In this document: positions 43,709 through 51,604 of the stretch, piece by piece
Numbering within the stretch: the stretch's first letter is position 1
Layout: the number at the start of each line of letters is the position of its first letter
Assembly: GCA_021151835.1 (NCBI GenBank)
Contig: JAGKWO010000011.1
Location: 1-64,000 of the forward strand
Length of the DNA: 64,000 nucleotides
Direction of reading: 5' to 3'
From: Gammaproteobacteria bacterium
Lineage (GTDB): Bacteria; Pseudomonadota; Gammaproteobacteria; Pseudomonadales; Cellvibrionaceae
Notes under the pieces: generated by a model
The model's database searches: none
What the model was told of the DNA's origin: nothing
The model's input: only the letters and a program-made list of their open reading frames with translations
Made by a program: the position numbers and the translations under genes

Positions 43709-45037
43709 ATGAATGTATTAAAAAATAAAATGCAGCGTCGCGATTTCCTGCGCAGTATTGCCAGGTTGGGTTTGACCACTGCATTCACCAGCCAATTTAT
43801 GTTGTCAGCTAATGTGTTTGCACAAACGGCGGGGGCCAAACGTTTTGTGATGGTCTATTACCCGAACGGTTGTGTGCGTGATAAATGGCATTCCTACAAT
43901 GCCGGTGCATTGGGCAGCAACAGTTTTGCCACCAGCCCATTGCAACATTTAAACGCGCACCTCACCAGGCTTGTACCGATTAAAAACCTCACCTACAACG
44001 GCCACGGCGGCAGCTCGGGCCACCCGGAAGCGTGCCGCGCGGTATTTTCCGGTGGGCAGGAATACGCAACGACATTTGATGTCGCCATCGGCGAGGCGCT
44101 TGGTGGTCGCTTGACTAAAAATATGCACGTGGGGGTTTGGTCGAGCAAAGCAAAGGGTACGGAATATATGCCTTTCACCGATAAGAATCGCAACAAAATC
44201 CAGGTGTCCGACAATCCACAACAAGTGTACGACGCGCTGCTCGCCGATGTGGTTGGCAACAGTAGCGGCACGCCTGATCCCGATGCGGCGCGCCGCAAAA
44301 AAGTATTGGAAACCTTGCATGAAAATCTGGATGTATTGCAGGCCAATACGCTCAATATAAAACAGCAGGGAAAATTATTAACCCATGAAGAAGCGTTGAA
44401 TTATTATCAAAATACCCTCAGCGGTACTTTGGATATTGGCGGCACCGGTTTTTCTCGTCCCGCTATCGGTATGACAGGTGTTGATGATGATGCGGATGCA
44501 ATCGCCAAAGCACAAATGCGCAATATCGCTATGGCATTCCAGGCAAATATCACACGCACTGCCACATTCCAGTTTATGGGCGCGCAAGATGAATCGTTAA
44601 AAATTAATTTTCCCGGCATTCGCCCTTACATGGGCGACTATGGCTCTGGTGAGAAATTAAATTACAACGAAACCCGCAGCCACGTTAGTTCACACAATGA
44701 ATCATCATTGTTCGATGCACAAACCCGTTGGTACAACATCATGGTCGCCTATTTAATGGATGAACTTGCCAGCCGCCCCGATGTAACCTACGGTGGGACA
44801 CTTTTGGATAACACACTCATTTTAGTAATGTCTGAAGTCGGCGGCGGCAATCATCAACAGGAAAATCCCGGTATTTATGTTGCTGGTGGTGCTGGGAATT
44901 CAATTCGTGTTGGTAATGCGATTGATGCGAATAATGCGGGTCTGTCTAATTTATACCTCGATATCTCCAAGGCATTTGGTTTGAATTGGGGACGGTATGG
45001 TAATAGTTCGGGTGGAGTAACTGGGTTTTTGCGGTAG
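43709..45037 (+). CDS. Tat-exported DUF1552 protein
   Basis: A 442-residue protein with a twin-arginine signal (QRRDFLRSIARLGLTTAF, cut near VFAQT), so it is exported folded. The rest matches DUF1552, a family related to the alkaline phosphatase/sulfatase fold: MVYYPNGCVRDKWHS, PIKNLTYNGHGGSSGHPEA, and a C-terminal VMSEVGGGNHQQ. The family's HxxSHH motif reads His325-Val-Ser-Ser-His329-Asn330, so its last His is Asn. DUF1552 genes are typically paired with DUF1587/1592/1588/1585 cytochrome genes, as here. GAGGAGG lies before the ATG. Function unknown; most likely a partner of the giant cytochrome. Confidence 0.88.
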   Translation: MNVLKNKMQRRDFLRSIARLGLTTAFTSQFMLSANVFAQTAGAKRFVMVYYPNGCVRDKWHSYNAGALGSNSFATSPLQHLNAHLTRLVPIKNLTYNGHGGSSGHPEACRAVFSGGQEYATTFDVAIGEALGGRLTKNMHVGVWSSKAKGTEYMPFTDKNRNKIQVSDNPQQVYDALLADVVGNSSGTPDPDAARRKKVLETLHENLDVLQANTLNIKQQGKLLTHEEALNYYQNTLSGTLDIGGTGFSRPAIGMTGVDDDADAIAKAQMRNIAMAFQANITRTATFQFMGAQDESLKINFPGIRPYMGDYGSGEKLNYNETRSHVSSHNESSLFDAQTRWYNIMVAYLMDELASRPDVTYGGTLLDNTLILVMSEVGGGNHQQENPGIYVAGGAGNSIRVGNAIDANNAGLSNLYLDISKAFGLNWGRYGNSSGGVTGFLR

Positions 45038-45068
45038 CGTTTCCCAGCTTTTGGACTATTGATGGTTT

Positions 45069-45100
45069 CCCCGAAATTCAGAAACAAATTTCGGGGGCTT
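45069..45100 (+). terminator. Intrinsic terminator after the DUF1552 gene
   Basis: CCCCGAAATT (45069-45078) pairs perfectly with AATTTCGGGG (45087-45096); GGCTTGTTGATT follows. It lies between convergent genes and may serve both. Confidence 0.65.
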
Positions 45101-45105
45101 GTTGA

Positions 45106-45429
45106 TTAATCTCTGATAATTATTGCGCTGATATCTTCTCCATCATCCCAGCGTGTACATGAATTTTTCCCTTCTATCTGCACTGACTTTTGGGCTGCGA
45201 AGGCCATCATTAATAGGCTTAGCTGGGATTTTCCGTAAACAGAATTTTCATCCTTTATTATCCAGTAGCCAATTGTTGCACACGGTGGTTTTCCAGTTGC
45301 TATGCCATCAATGACTACATAATGTAAGCCATCATCTCTTACAAGAATATTTTTAACTTTTCCTGTTTGAGAGCCTGCAAGGCTGCCTTCGCTCAAAAAC
45401 AAAATGATTAAAAGTATAATTTTTTTCAT
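45106..45429 (-). CDS. Small exported protein of unknown function
   Basis: A 107-residue protein with a signal peptide (MKKIILLIILFLSEGSLAGS). The mature part (TGKVKNILVRDDGLHYVVIDG, KPPCATIGYWIIKDENS, GKNSCTRWDDGEDISAI) resembles small secreted proteins scattered in Vibrio and Pseudomonas, with a Cys in each half that could form a disulphide. AGGAG is six bases before the ATG. It is the last gene of the minus-strand accessory group and is convergent with the DUF1552 gene. I do not know its function. Confidence 0.7.
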   Translation of the reverse strand: MKKIILLIILFLSEGSLAGSQTGKVKNILVRDDGLHYVVIDGIATGKPPCATIGYWIIKDENSVYGKSQLSLLMMAFAAQKSVQIEGKNSCTRWDDGEDISAIIIRD

Positions 45430-45604
45430 ATTAACTCCTGTGTGGTTTTAAATTTTTAGTCCAATTTTCATTGTTTTTTCAATAAAAATTCATTTTTATC
45501 AGTGATTTTTATGCGCTCAAGTATATAGTCTTCAGTAATAGAAAACATACCATAGGGTTACGAAACAGACTGGTTTGTGAGGCGAAGAGCTATACATGAT
45601 CATC

Positions 45605-45886
45605 TCACTCCTGTGCATACTCATTATTTCGCAAATAAGCACGTATACTTTCAAATACATACTCATTCCATGCTTCCAAATCAGTTTGACCGACCACTAC
45701 AGCGGATGATTTTTTATCTTCCACAATTGCGTCTACCATTTCCCAGAAAAACTTAGACAGAGCATTTGCCTCTTGTGAAGATGAAACCTGACCTGCGTTA
45801 ATTATCTTTTCAATTAATGGTTGCTTAAGTTTTTTTGCATAGTGAAGAATAAAATCTTTTTCTTCTGGAAATTTGTATTCGATCAT
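45605..45886 (-). CDS. Small acidic protein, paralogue of the broken gene at 47.3 kb; possible immunity protein
   Basis: A 93-residue cytoplasmic protein without signal or membrane segment. It aligns along its length with the interrupted gene at 47295-47588: EEKDFILHYAKKL against EKEKEILLHYANL, SKFFWEMVDAIVED against ARFYWEMVDKSVEE, and EAWNEYVFESIRAYLRNN against EKWLERIYTSLHIYFNN. The family is unknown to me. Its place 31 bases downstream of the Imm11-like gene in a toxin cassette, and its small acidic nature, make an immunity role reasonable but unproven. Base composition is AT-rich relative to the core genes. Confidence 0.65.
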   Translation of the reverse strand: MIEYKFPEEKDFILHYAKKLKQPLIEKIINAGQVSSSQEANALSKFFWEMVDAIVEDKKSSAVVVGQTDLEAWNEYVFESIRAYLRNNEYAQE

Positions 45887-45917
45887 AATGCTTTTGTTTG
45901 GGCGCGAGGGTAGCTTA

Positions 45918-46520
45918 CTAGCTGTTTTGAAGATTATTGGTCAAATCAAGCGTATAGGGATTACCTAAGTCGGACGTGAAGAAAACACCTTTTAATCCTG
46001 CAGATGCAATTGCGTTTTTTAAAATGTCGCTGCAAAAAGCACTTCTGTAATTATCAAATGCTGATCTGAAAATGCTAAAATCTTTAACGCGCTCTTCATA
46101 AAAGGCCATATTTTCAATATCACCCCATTCATTCCTGATGCTTAGCTCTGCATCAAGCCCATTGACGTTTTCTGCAAGACTTAAGGGATTGAATAAAAAT
46201 GCGCTGCCTTGTTCATAACGTATGGGCAAAAATTCCCCATCCTGCGCGAGTAAATTTTTTAGCGCGTCATAGGCTTTTTGAGAGAGAAATAGCCTTCCGT
46301 TATGTTCTGAAATGTCGGGAATTAAATTACCTGATAATCCCGAACCATCATTGGCAAAACTGACATCCATGCTCTTCCAGAGTTTGGAATAGGGTTTTGC
46401 CTCGAAGTTAACATCGAACTGGTTTTCGATATTTTCACCAAAGACTTCGCGGCTCTGATTTCTATCAAAGCTTAGGCTACGATAATGCTTTGTATCGGCA
46501 TGTACGGAATATAAGCCCAT
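45918..46520 (-). CDS. Imm11-like (DUF1629) immunity protein
   Basis: A 200-residue cytoplasmic protein. The C-terminal part, SDILKNAIASAGLKGVFFTSD, matches the end of DUF1629/Imm11 proteins, which often accompany nuclease or other polymorphic toxins; the N-terminal half (VFGENIENQFDVNFEAKPYSKLWKSM) also fits that layout. Its ATG lies one base after the stop of the AHH nuclease gene, the spacing expected for toxin followed by its antidote. Homology is judged by eye and moderate. It most likely binds and neutralises the upstream AHH protein. Confidence 0.6.
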   Translation of the reverse strand: MGLYSVHADTKHYRSLSFDRNQSREVFGENIENQFDVNFEAKPYSKLWKSMDVSFANDGSGLSGNLIPDISEHNGRLFLSQKAYDALKNLLAQDGEFLPIRYEQGSAFLFNPLSLAENVNGLDAELSIRNEWGDIENMAFYEERVKDFSIFRSAFDNYRSAFCSDILKNAIASAGLKGVFFTSDLGNPYTLDLTNNLQNS

Positions 46521-46521
46521 T

Positions 46522-47121
46522 CTAAAGCCCCATTTCGATCAAAATATGTTTGGGTATACTACCGCTTTGTAATCGCATTCTTATCATTTTTAACTTCTGG
46601 ATAAGATCATCACTACTTTTAACCAACATCGGGTTAATTAGGTCACCGAGCCAACGATAATAGCTATTTCTGTGAATGCGACTGTGTGGAACTGCATTTT
46701 TAAGCCAGTGTGGCATATAAGGGCGGGCTTTCGTATTACGCGGCAGCCAGCATCCGTTGCGCGGATCATCAATTCTCATCATGCACCATGCCAATACTGC
46801 GCGGACTATGGCAGCTTCATTATGTGCTCCCGGAACAATCGCATGGCAATGGCAGTATTCTGCCGAGGCGGGACGCGCATCACCTGTGGCCGCCATCAAT
46901 TGAGCCATTCTTTCGGGTGTATGTTGCTCTGTTTCAAGCTGTGCCTTGTTTAGTTTGATTGCGCCTACCCTGTACGCATCAATTTTGCACTGTACATCGG
47001 CTTGCACCCTGACACGGTTCAAATCGACAATGGTAGGCTTTTCGATTTTTGTAAAAACATCAATGGCTAAATCAACTCGGGTCTTCTCATACGCTTTGAG
47101 GGTCTGGACGGGAACGGGCAT
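46522..47121 (-). CDS. AHH-type nuclease toxin
   Basis: A 199-residue protein. The C-terminal half (about 88-160) matches the AHH family of the HNH/treble-clef nucleases used as polymorphic toxin tips: CHCHAIVPGAH (Cys90-His91-Cys92-His93) followed by NEAAIVRAVLAW, the NGCWLPRNTKA motif (Asn122-Gly123) and HSRIHRNSYYRWLGDL (His146, His150, Tyr154). The second His of the classic AHH is Ala94 here. The N-terminal 85 residues are helical and charged, without signal peptide or known trafficking domain, so it could be a stand-alone effector or a toxin fragment. AAGGAA lies before the ATG. The Imm11-like gene follows at once. Confidence 0.7.
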   Translation of the reverse strand: MPVPVQTLKAYEKTRVDLAIDVFTKIEKPTIVDLNRVRVQADVQCKIDAYRVGAIKLNKAQLETEQHTPERMAQLMAATGDARPASAEYCHCHAIVPGAHNEAAIVRAVLAWCMMRIDDPRNGCWLPRNTKARPYMPHWLKNAVPHSRIHRNSYYRWLGDLINPMLVKSSDDLIQKLKMIRMRLQSGSIPKHILIEMGL

Positions 47122-47294
47122 TGTAAAATTCCTTTTGTAGCGTTAGGGGATTTGCGACGGATTCTACCATTGTCCTTTGATTGGCTGGCACAGGTGCAAT
47201 CTGAATTTTTTGTTTAAATGCCAGAATCCAAGATATCATTTATGAATTGTGATATGCATTTGTTTTTCCCTCGATTATTTTTAGTCATTGCCTC

Positions 47295-47588
47295 TTATGG
47301 TATTTCCTCTTCCCAAACTCCCTCTAATCCTAAGTTATTAAAATAAATATGTAGGGATGTATAGATGCGCTCAAGCCACTTTTCCTTATTTTAATATGTG
47401 CCAGTACCGAGCTCATCCTCTTCAACGCTTTTATCCACCATTTCCCAGTAAAACCTAGCAATACTTCTGACCTGGTCTTTACCTTTTACGATGCCATCTT
47501 TTACTAGATTAATAACATCTCTATTACCTTGTAAGTTGGCGTAATGAAGTAATATTTCCTTTTCTTTTTCATGGCTGAATTGGATCAT
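47295..47588 (-). pseudogene. Small gene broken by an in-frame TAA; paralogue of 45605-45886
   Basis: From the ATG at 47588 the frame encodes MIQFSHEKEKEILLHYANL...ARFYWEMVDKSVEEDELGTGTY and then meets TAA at 47391-47393. Directly beyond, in the same frame, 32 codons read NKEKWLERIYTSLHIYFNN...EEEIP to a second TAA at 47295-47297. That segment aligns with the C-terminus of the intact paralogue (EAWNEYVFESIRAYLRNN), so the stop looks like a recent nonsense change. A GTG at 47615 overlapping the DUF58 stop is an alternative start. If the stop is real, a product of 65-74 residues lacking its last third is made. Confidence 0.75.
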
Positions 47589-47611
47589 AAGGCTGTCAAT
47601 TTTGCTGACGG

Positions 47612-48967
47612 TCACAAAACCCCCGCACTCTTAATTTCCAAATACGCATTCGCCACGCGCACAGCTAATTGATCAGCAGTGCAATCGACCGCATAAACTC
47701 CTGCGGCGGTGAGTTTTTTATGGGATTCGCTGCGCTCGTGTAAAAAGCGGCGGACGCCGGCGTAATTTAATGCATCGTCGAAAGTGCTTACGGGTAGTTC
47801 GTTGAGGTCATCCAGTACTTGTTCGCGGATATTGGCGATCATTACCAGATGACGTTTCTTTAATAGTTTTGCGGCGAGTAATAACTCGCTGTTGTCTTCA
47901 TCGCGCGAGTTAGTGACTAAAATAATGAGCGAGCGTTTGGGTTGCAATACGGCTAATTTTTCTGCGGCGGTTATGTAATCTGCCGTCGCTTGGCTCGCTT
48001 GTAAATCGTAGATACCGTTAAGCAAAACCTTTACGCGTTCAGTGCCTTTTTGTGGGGGAATCCAGCGATGTTTGCTGTTGTTGTTACTGCCTTCGTTACC
48101 GAAACTCATCAAGCTGACATTATCGCCCTGGCGCAAGGCGATATAGCTCACCAGCAACATCGCATTTAACGCGTGATCAAAATGGCTGAGTTCGTCATCT
48201 TTTGCGCGCATGCGGCGGCCGCTGTCGACCATCAGGACAATTTGCTGGTCGCGTTCGTCCTGGTAATCGCGTGCAATTAATTTCTGGCGGCGCGATGTTG
48301 CTTTCCAATCGAGCTGACGCAAACTATCGCCCTGGCGAAATTCACGTAGTTGGTGAAACTCCATGCCTTCCCCGCGCCGTTGTTTTTTGCGGATGCCTAT
48401 TTGGCTGGTGTGATTTTCAGTGGCGAGAATTGCATAGTTGGCGATGGCCACAAAATCCGGATAAACCCTGGATTCCGATGTATTGCCCGCCCAATAACGA
48501 ATATTCCATAAACCTAACGGGCTACTGAATTCAATATGGCTTTTATTAATAAGTAGTGAGCCGCGCTCCAACGGGCGTAACTGGTATTCGCTTTTGCTGA
48601 TTTGGTTGGGTTTTAATTCAAGTGTCAGCGGTAAATGTTGGTAGTCGCTAGTAGTCGGCACGCCGTCAAAAACGCGAACCTGCGTGGCGTGGGTAAAGTG
48701 ATGGCGAATTTGTAATTTAACCGGTGTCCATTTATCTACCGCAAGGTTGCCCGGCAGGTCGCGTGTAATTTCAACCGGGGGTAAACGGCGCGAGAGCAGA
48801 AAATCCAGCAGTACAATTATCAACGCTCCGGCAAAAAGCGCTTCCAGCGAAAACTCCGGAATGCTTGCGTTAAAATAATGCGCGCTGAATTTATTGATCA
48901 ATATGGCGATGCCTAGCAGCGCAAAAAAAATTGCACAGCGTGTGGCTGGTATCCATTGTCGACGCAT
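47612..48967 (-). CDS. DUF58 (von Willebrand-like) membrane protein of the MoxR operon
   Basis: A 451-residue protein with two N-terminal membrane helices and a DUF58 domain. It has the signature GMEFHQLREFRQGDSLRQLDWKATSRRQKLIARDYQDERDQQIVLMVDSGRRM, whose end is the metal-site-like DSG of a VWA-type fold. DUF58 proteins accompany MoxR AAA+ ATPases and are thought to work with them in folding, metal insertion or envelope-protein activation. I prefer the ATG at 48967; a TTG six codons earlier is possible. It is the last gene of a six-gene operon, 85 bases after moxR. Confidence 0.88.
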   Translation of the reverse strand: MRRQWIPATRCAIFFALLGIAILINKFSAHYFNASIPEFSLEALFAGALIIVLLDFLLSRRLPPVEITRDLPGNLAVDKWTPVKLQIRHHFTHATQVRVFDGVPTTSDYQHLPLTLELKPNQISKSEYQLRPLERGSLLINKSHIEFSSPLGLWNIRYWAGNTSESRVYPDFVAIANYAILATENHTSQIGIRKKQRRGEGMEFHQLREFRQGDSLRQLDWKATSRRQKLIARDYQDERDQQIVLMVDSGRRMRAKDDELSHFDHALNAMLLVSYIALRQGDNVSLMSFGNEGSNNNSKHRWIPPQKGTERVKVLLNGIYDLQASQATADYITAAEKLAVLQPKRSLIILVTNSRDEDNSELLLAAKLLKKRHLVMIANIREQVLDDLNELPVSTFDDALNYAGVRRFLHERSESHKKLTAAGVYAVDCTADQLAVRVANAYLEIKSAGVL

Positions 48968-49052
48968 GCTTTTTTTCAAGTGCAATTATTCCCGTGTGTA
49001 AGTGCATTTCATAGCAAATGCGCTTTTAGTCCAATATCTATTTTATGAGTCA

Positions 49053-50075
49053 TTAATGACGCGGCGCTTCGACTTGCAACAAAATATTATTCAGGATGCG
49101 CTCTGCGGCAACCCCTTCAATTGCCAATTCCGGCGATAACAAAATGCGATGGCGCAATGCCGGGATAAACATTTTTTTTACATCATCCGGTGTAACAAAT
49201 GAATTGTTATTAATTAATGCGTAGGCGCGCGCTGCCGCCAGCAAGGCGATAGAGGCGCGTGGGCCGGCACCGCGCGAAATGCCTGACCAACCGCGTGTGG
49301 CGCGCACCAGCTTCACAACGTACTGGAGGATTTGTTCATCAACCGTGATTTGCTCGGCAATTTTTTGCAGGCTCAACACATGCGCCGGTTTTAATAAGGT
49401 GCGGATATGCTCCAGGCCAAATCCGCCCTGTGCTTGCGAACTTACCTGGCGCAACATAATTTGTTCATCGCTTTCGTTCGGGTAATCGATAACTACTTTC
49501 AGCATAAAACGATCAAGCTCCGCTTCCGGTAGCGGATAAGTGCCTTCCTGTTCAATCGGGTTTTGTGTTGCCAGCACCATAAAGGGCTCACCGGTTTTGA
49601 ATGATTCACCTTCGATGGTGATTTGTCCTTCTTGCATCACCTCGAGCAATGCCGCCTGGGTTTTGGCGGGCGCGCGGTTGATTTCATCGGCGAGTAATAG
49701 ATTGGTAAACACCGGGCCGCGGCGCACTTCAAATTCCTGCTTGGCCATATTGAACATGGCATGGCCGGTAACGTCGCTGGGCATCAGGTCCGGGGTAAAT
49801 TGCACGCGTGAGAATTGCCCGCCAAAACATTTGGCGAGGCTGCGCACCAATAAGGTTTTCCCCAAACCTGGAACACCTTCAATCAACACATGACCGCGCG
49901 CGATTAATGCAATCAACACTTGTTCAATAATGGCGTCCTGGCCAATGAGCACTTTTTTAATTTCATTGAGCAAGTTATTGGCAACGGTGCTTGCTTGTTG
50001 CAAACGGCCTTGCAAGCTTTCTTCCTGGCCTTTGCCAGCGTCGGTTGCACTCTGGTTGTTTATTGAATCATTCAT
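49053..50075 (-). CDS. MoxR-family AAA+ ATPase
   Basis: A 340-residue AAA+ ATPase. Walker A is GVPGLGKTLLVRS, Walker B is LLADEINRAPAKTQAALLEVMQE, sensor 1 is MVLATQNPIEQEGTYPLPEAELDRF, and the C-terminal lid contains GPRASIALLAAARAYA with the sensor 2 Arg. MoxR proteins act as chaperones with VWA/DUF58 partners. The ATG overlaps the stop of the DUF4350 gene by four bases (ATGA). The length and motifs are normal. Confidence 0.95.
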   Translation of the reverse strand: MNDSINNQSATDAGKGQEESLQGRLQQASTVANNLLNEIKKVLIGQDAIIEQVLIALIARGHVLIEGVPGLGKTLLVRSLAKCFGGQFSRVQFTPDLMPSDVTGHAMFNMAKQEFEVRRGPVFTNLLLADEINRAPAKTQAALLEVMQEGQITIEGESFKTGEPFMVLATQNPIEQEGTYPLPEAELDRFMLKVVIDYPNESDEQIMLRQVSSQAQGGFGLEHIRTLLKPAHVLSLQKIAEQITVDEQILQYVVKLVRATRGWSGISRGAGPRASIALLAAARAYALINNNSFVTPDDVKKMFIPALRHRILLSPELAIEGVAAERILNNILLQVEAPRH

Positions 50076-51604
50076 AAATATTTCCTGATAATTTGCAAAT
50101 GCGCGATGGCCCGGGTGAATTCTTGCGGGTGGGTGAGGTTGCTGCTAAATAAAGCCTGTTGGATATCGGCATGGGGCAAGCCGGTAAGTGTGCGCAGATA
50201 TTCAATTTGCTGCTGCGCGTTTTCGACGGGCAGCATTTGTTGCGCAAGTTGTTCCATAATTTCTGCACGCAATAATCCTAACAGTTGCGGGTGTTGCTGT
50301 TTACGCCAGAGCAACATCGCGCTCGCGTAAATGTGTTCGGCGAGGCTGCGACGGCCCTCTTGCGGCACGGTGAATACCGGGCCGAAACGCGAGCCACTCG
50401 TCCATAGCCACAACACCAGGGCGAGTACACCGGCGAGCACAGCATATTTAGCGTGCTCCCAGATAATCGCCGCAAGCGATGGTGCATCCTGGTTCACCAA
50501 AAACCAGACGCGGCCATTGGGATTGACCAGGCTCCACAGGGCATAAGCATGATCGTGGCAGTCAATCCGGCGGTTGGACCAAATATAGTTATCACTGGTG
50601 ATAGTCACCGAACCATCACCAATGTCAAAAAACAGTAAATGCGCTTCTTCACTACGGGTTGATTCGTTTCCGGTATTTTCTTCATCCAGTGTTGCATTGA
50701 TATCGTCGCTGTCATTGGCTTTTGCGATGGCGTCTTCTTCACCGGTATTGCCATCGCCAGCGCTTTCACTCTCAACGCTTTCCTCTGCGCGAGCTGATTC
50801 ATCAGCCGCTTCGCTATCAGTATTACTGTAGTGATAAGTAAAAGGTTTTTCGTGGCTGAAATCAAAACGCAGGGGCTTGGTTTCGTCGGCGAAATTAATT
50901 TCGGTGGGCTGTTCTTCCAGATTACAGCGATAATAATTTTCCGGCTTTTTATCTTTTTTTACAGTTTTCTTCGGTTTGTCTTCTGTTGATACCGCTTCAT
51001 TGTCGACCGCTTTTTGGGCTGTGGTGTTGGTTTCTTCCTTATCATTCGGTTTATCTTTTTTATCACTATCCTGCTTATCTTCTTTCCCATCGTCCAGTTC
51101 ATCGGCGATGGTGTCCAACAGGTCTTTTGCTTCTTTAGCGTCTTCTTCAGCTGGCGTAATACCAAAATCACTCAACAATAAATCGTCTTCATTGGTGTGC
51201 GTGCCAATAAACGGGTTTTGTGTTGAAGTGATCAGTATGCCGCCATTCTCCACCCATTCGTACAAACTATCGTAACGTTCTTCATCAAGTGTCTTGTTTG
51301 CATTAATCAAGACCAGGGTGTCATTAGTGCCCAATTCAATATTGCGCCAGCGATGGTTGGCGAGCAGGCTGAGGTTTTTTACGGTTGTGGCTTGTACGCC
51401 GTGTTTGCGCAGAAAAATTTCAGCGGCAAGGAAATCATTTTGCAGGGCTTCTTTGGAGTAGCCCAAATCAATTTCTTTCTCTTCCCATACCAGCGTGGTG
51501 TACCACCAATAACCAAGCCCACCCATAATAATGGCGAGTACCGCAATCAATAGCGCGATTTTTACATTGCCTGGTTCAGGTTTTTTATTAGGTGACACAA
51601 TCAT
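50072..51604 (-). CDS. DUF4350-containing membrane protein with long acidic inserts
   Basis: A 510-residue protein of the MoxR operon. One helix near the N-terminus (about 17-38), a DUF4350/GATase-like region (NDFLAAEIFLRKHGVQ, LVLINANKTLDEERYDSLYEWVENGGILITST), and a second helix (about 384-402). Two low-complexity stretches break the central domain: residues about 152-222 (Asp/Glu/Lys-rich) and about 262-321 (Glu/Ser/Ala/Asp-rich). The C-terminal cytoplasmic part has EGRRSLAEHIYASAMLLWR. I chose the ATG at 51604, which overlaps the DUF4129 stop (ATGA); 25 further codons upstream are open but belong to the DUF4129 reading. Confidence 0.8.
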   Translation of the reverse strand: MIVSPNKKPEPGNVKIALLIAVLAIIMGGLGYWWYTTLVWEEKEIDLGYSKEALQNDFLAAEIFLRKHGVQATTVKNLSLLANHRWRNIELGTNDTLVLINANKTLDEERYDSLYEWVENGGILITSTQNPFIGTHTNEDDLLLSDFGITPAEEDAKEAKDLLDTIADELDDGKEDKQDSDKKDKPNDKEETNTTAQKAVDNEAVSTEDKPKKTVKKDKKPENYYRCNLEEQPTEINFADETKPLRFDFSHEKPFTYHYSNTDSEAADESARAEESVESESAGDGNTGEEDAIAKANDSDDINATLDEENTGNESTRSEEAHLLFFDIGDGSVTITSDNYIWSNRRIDCHDHAYALWSLVNPNGRVWFLVNQDAPSLAAIIWEHAKYAVLAGVLALVLWLWTSGSRFGPVFTVPQEGRRSLAEHIYASAMLLWRKQQHPQLLGLLRAEIMEQLAQQMLPVENAQQQIEYLRTLTGLPHADIQQALFSSNLTHPQEFTRAIAHLQIIRKYL

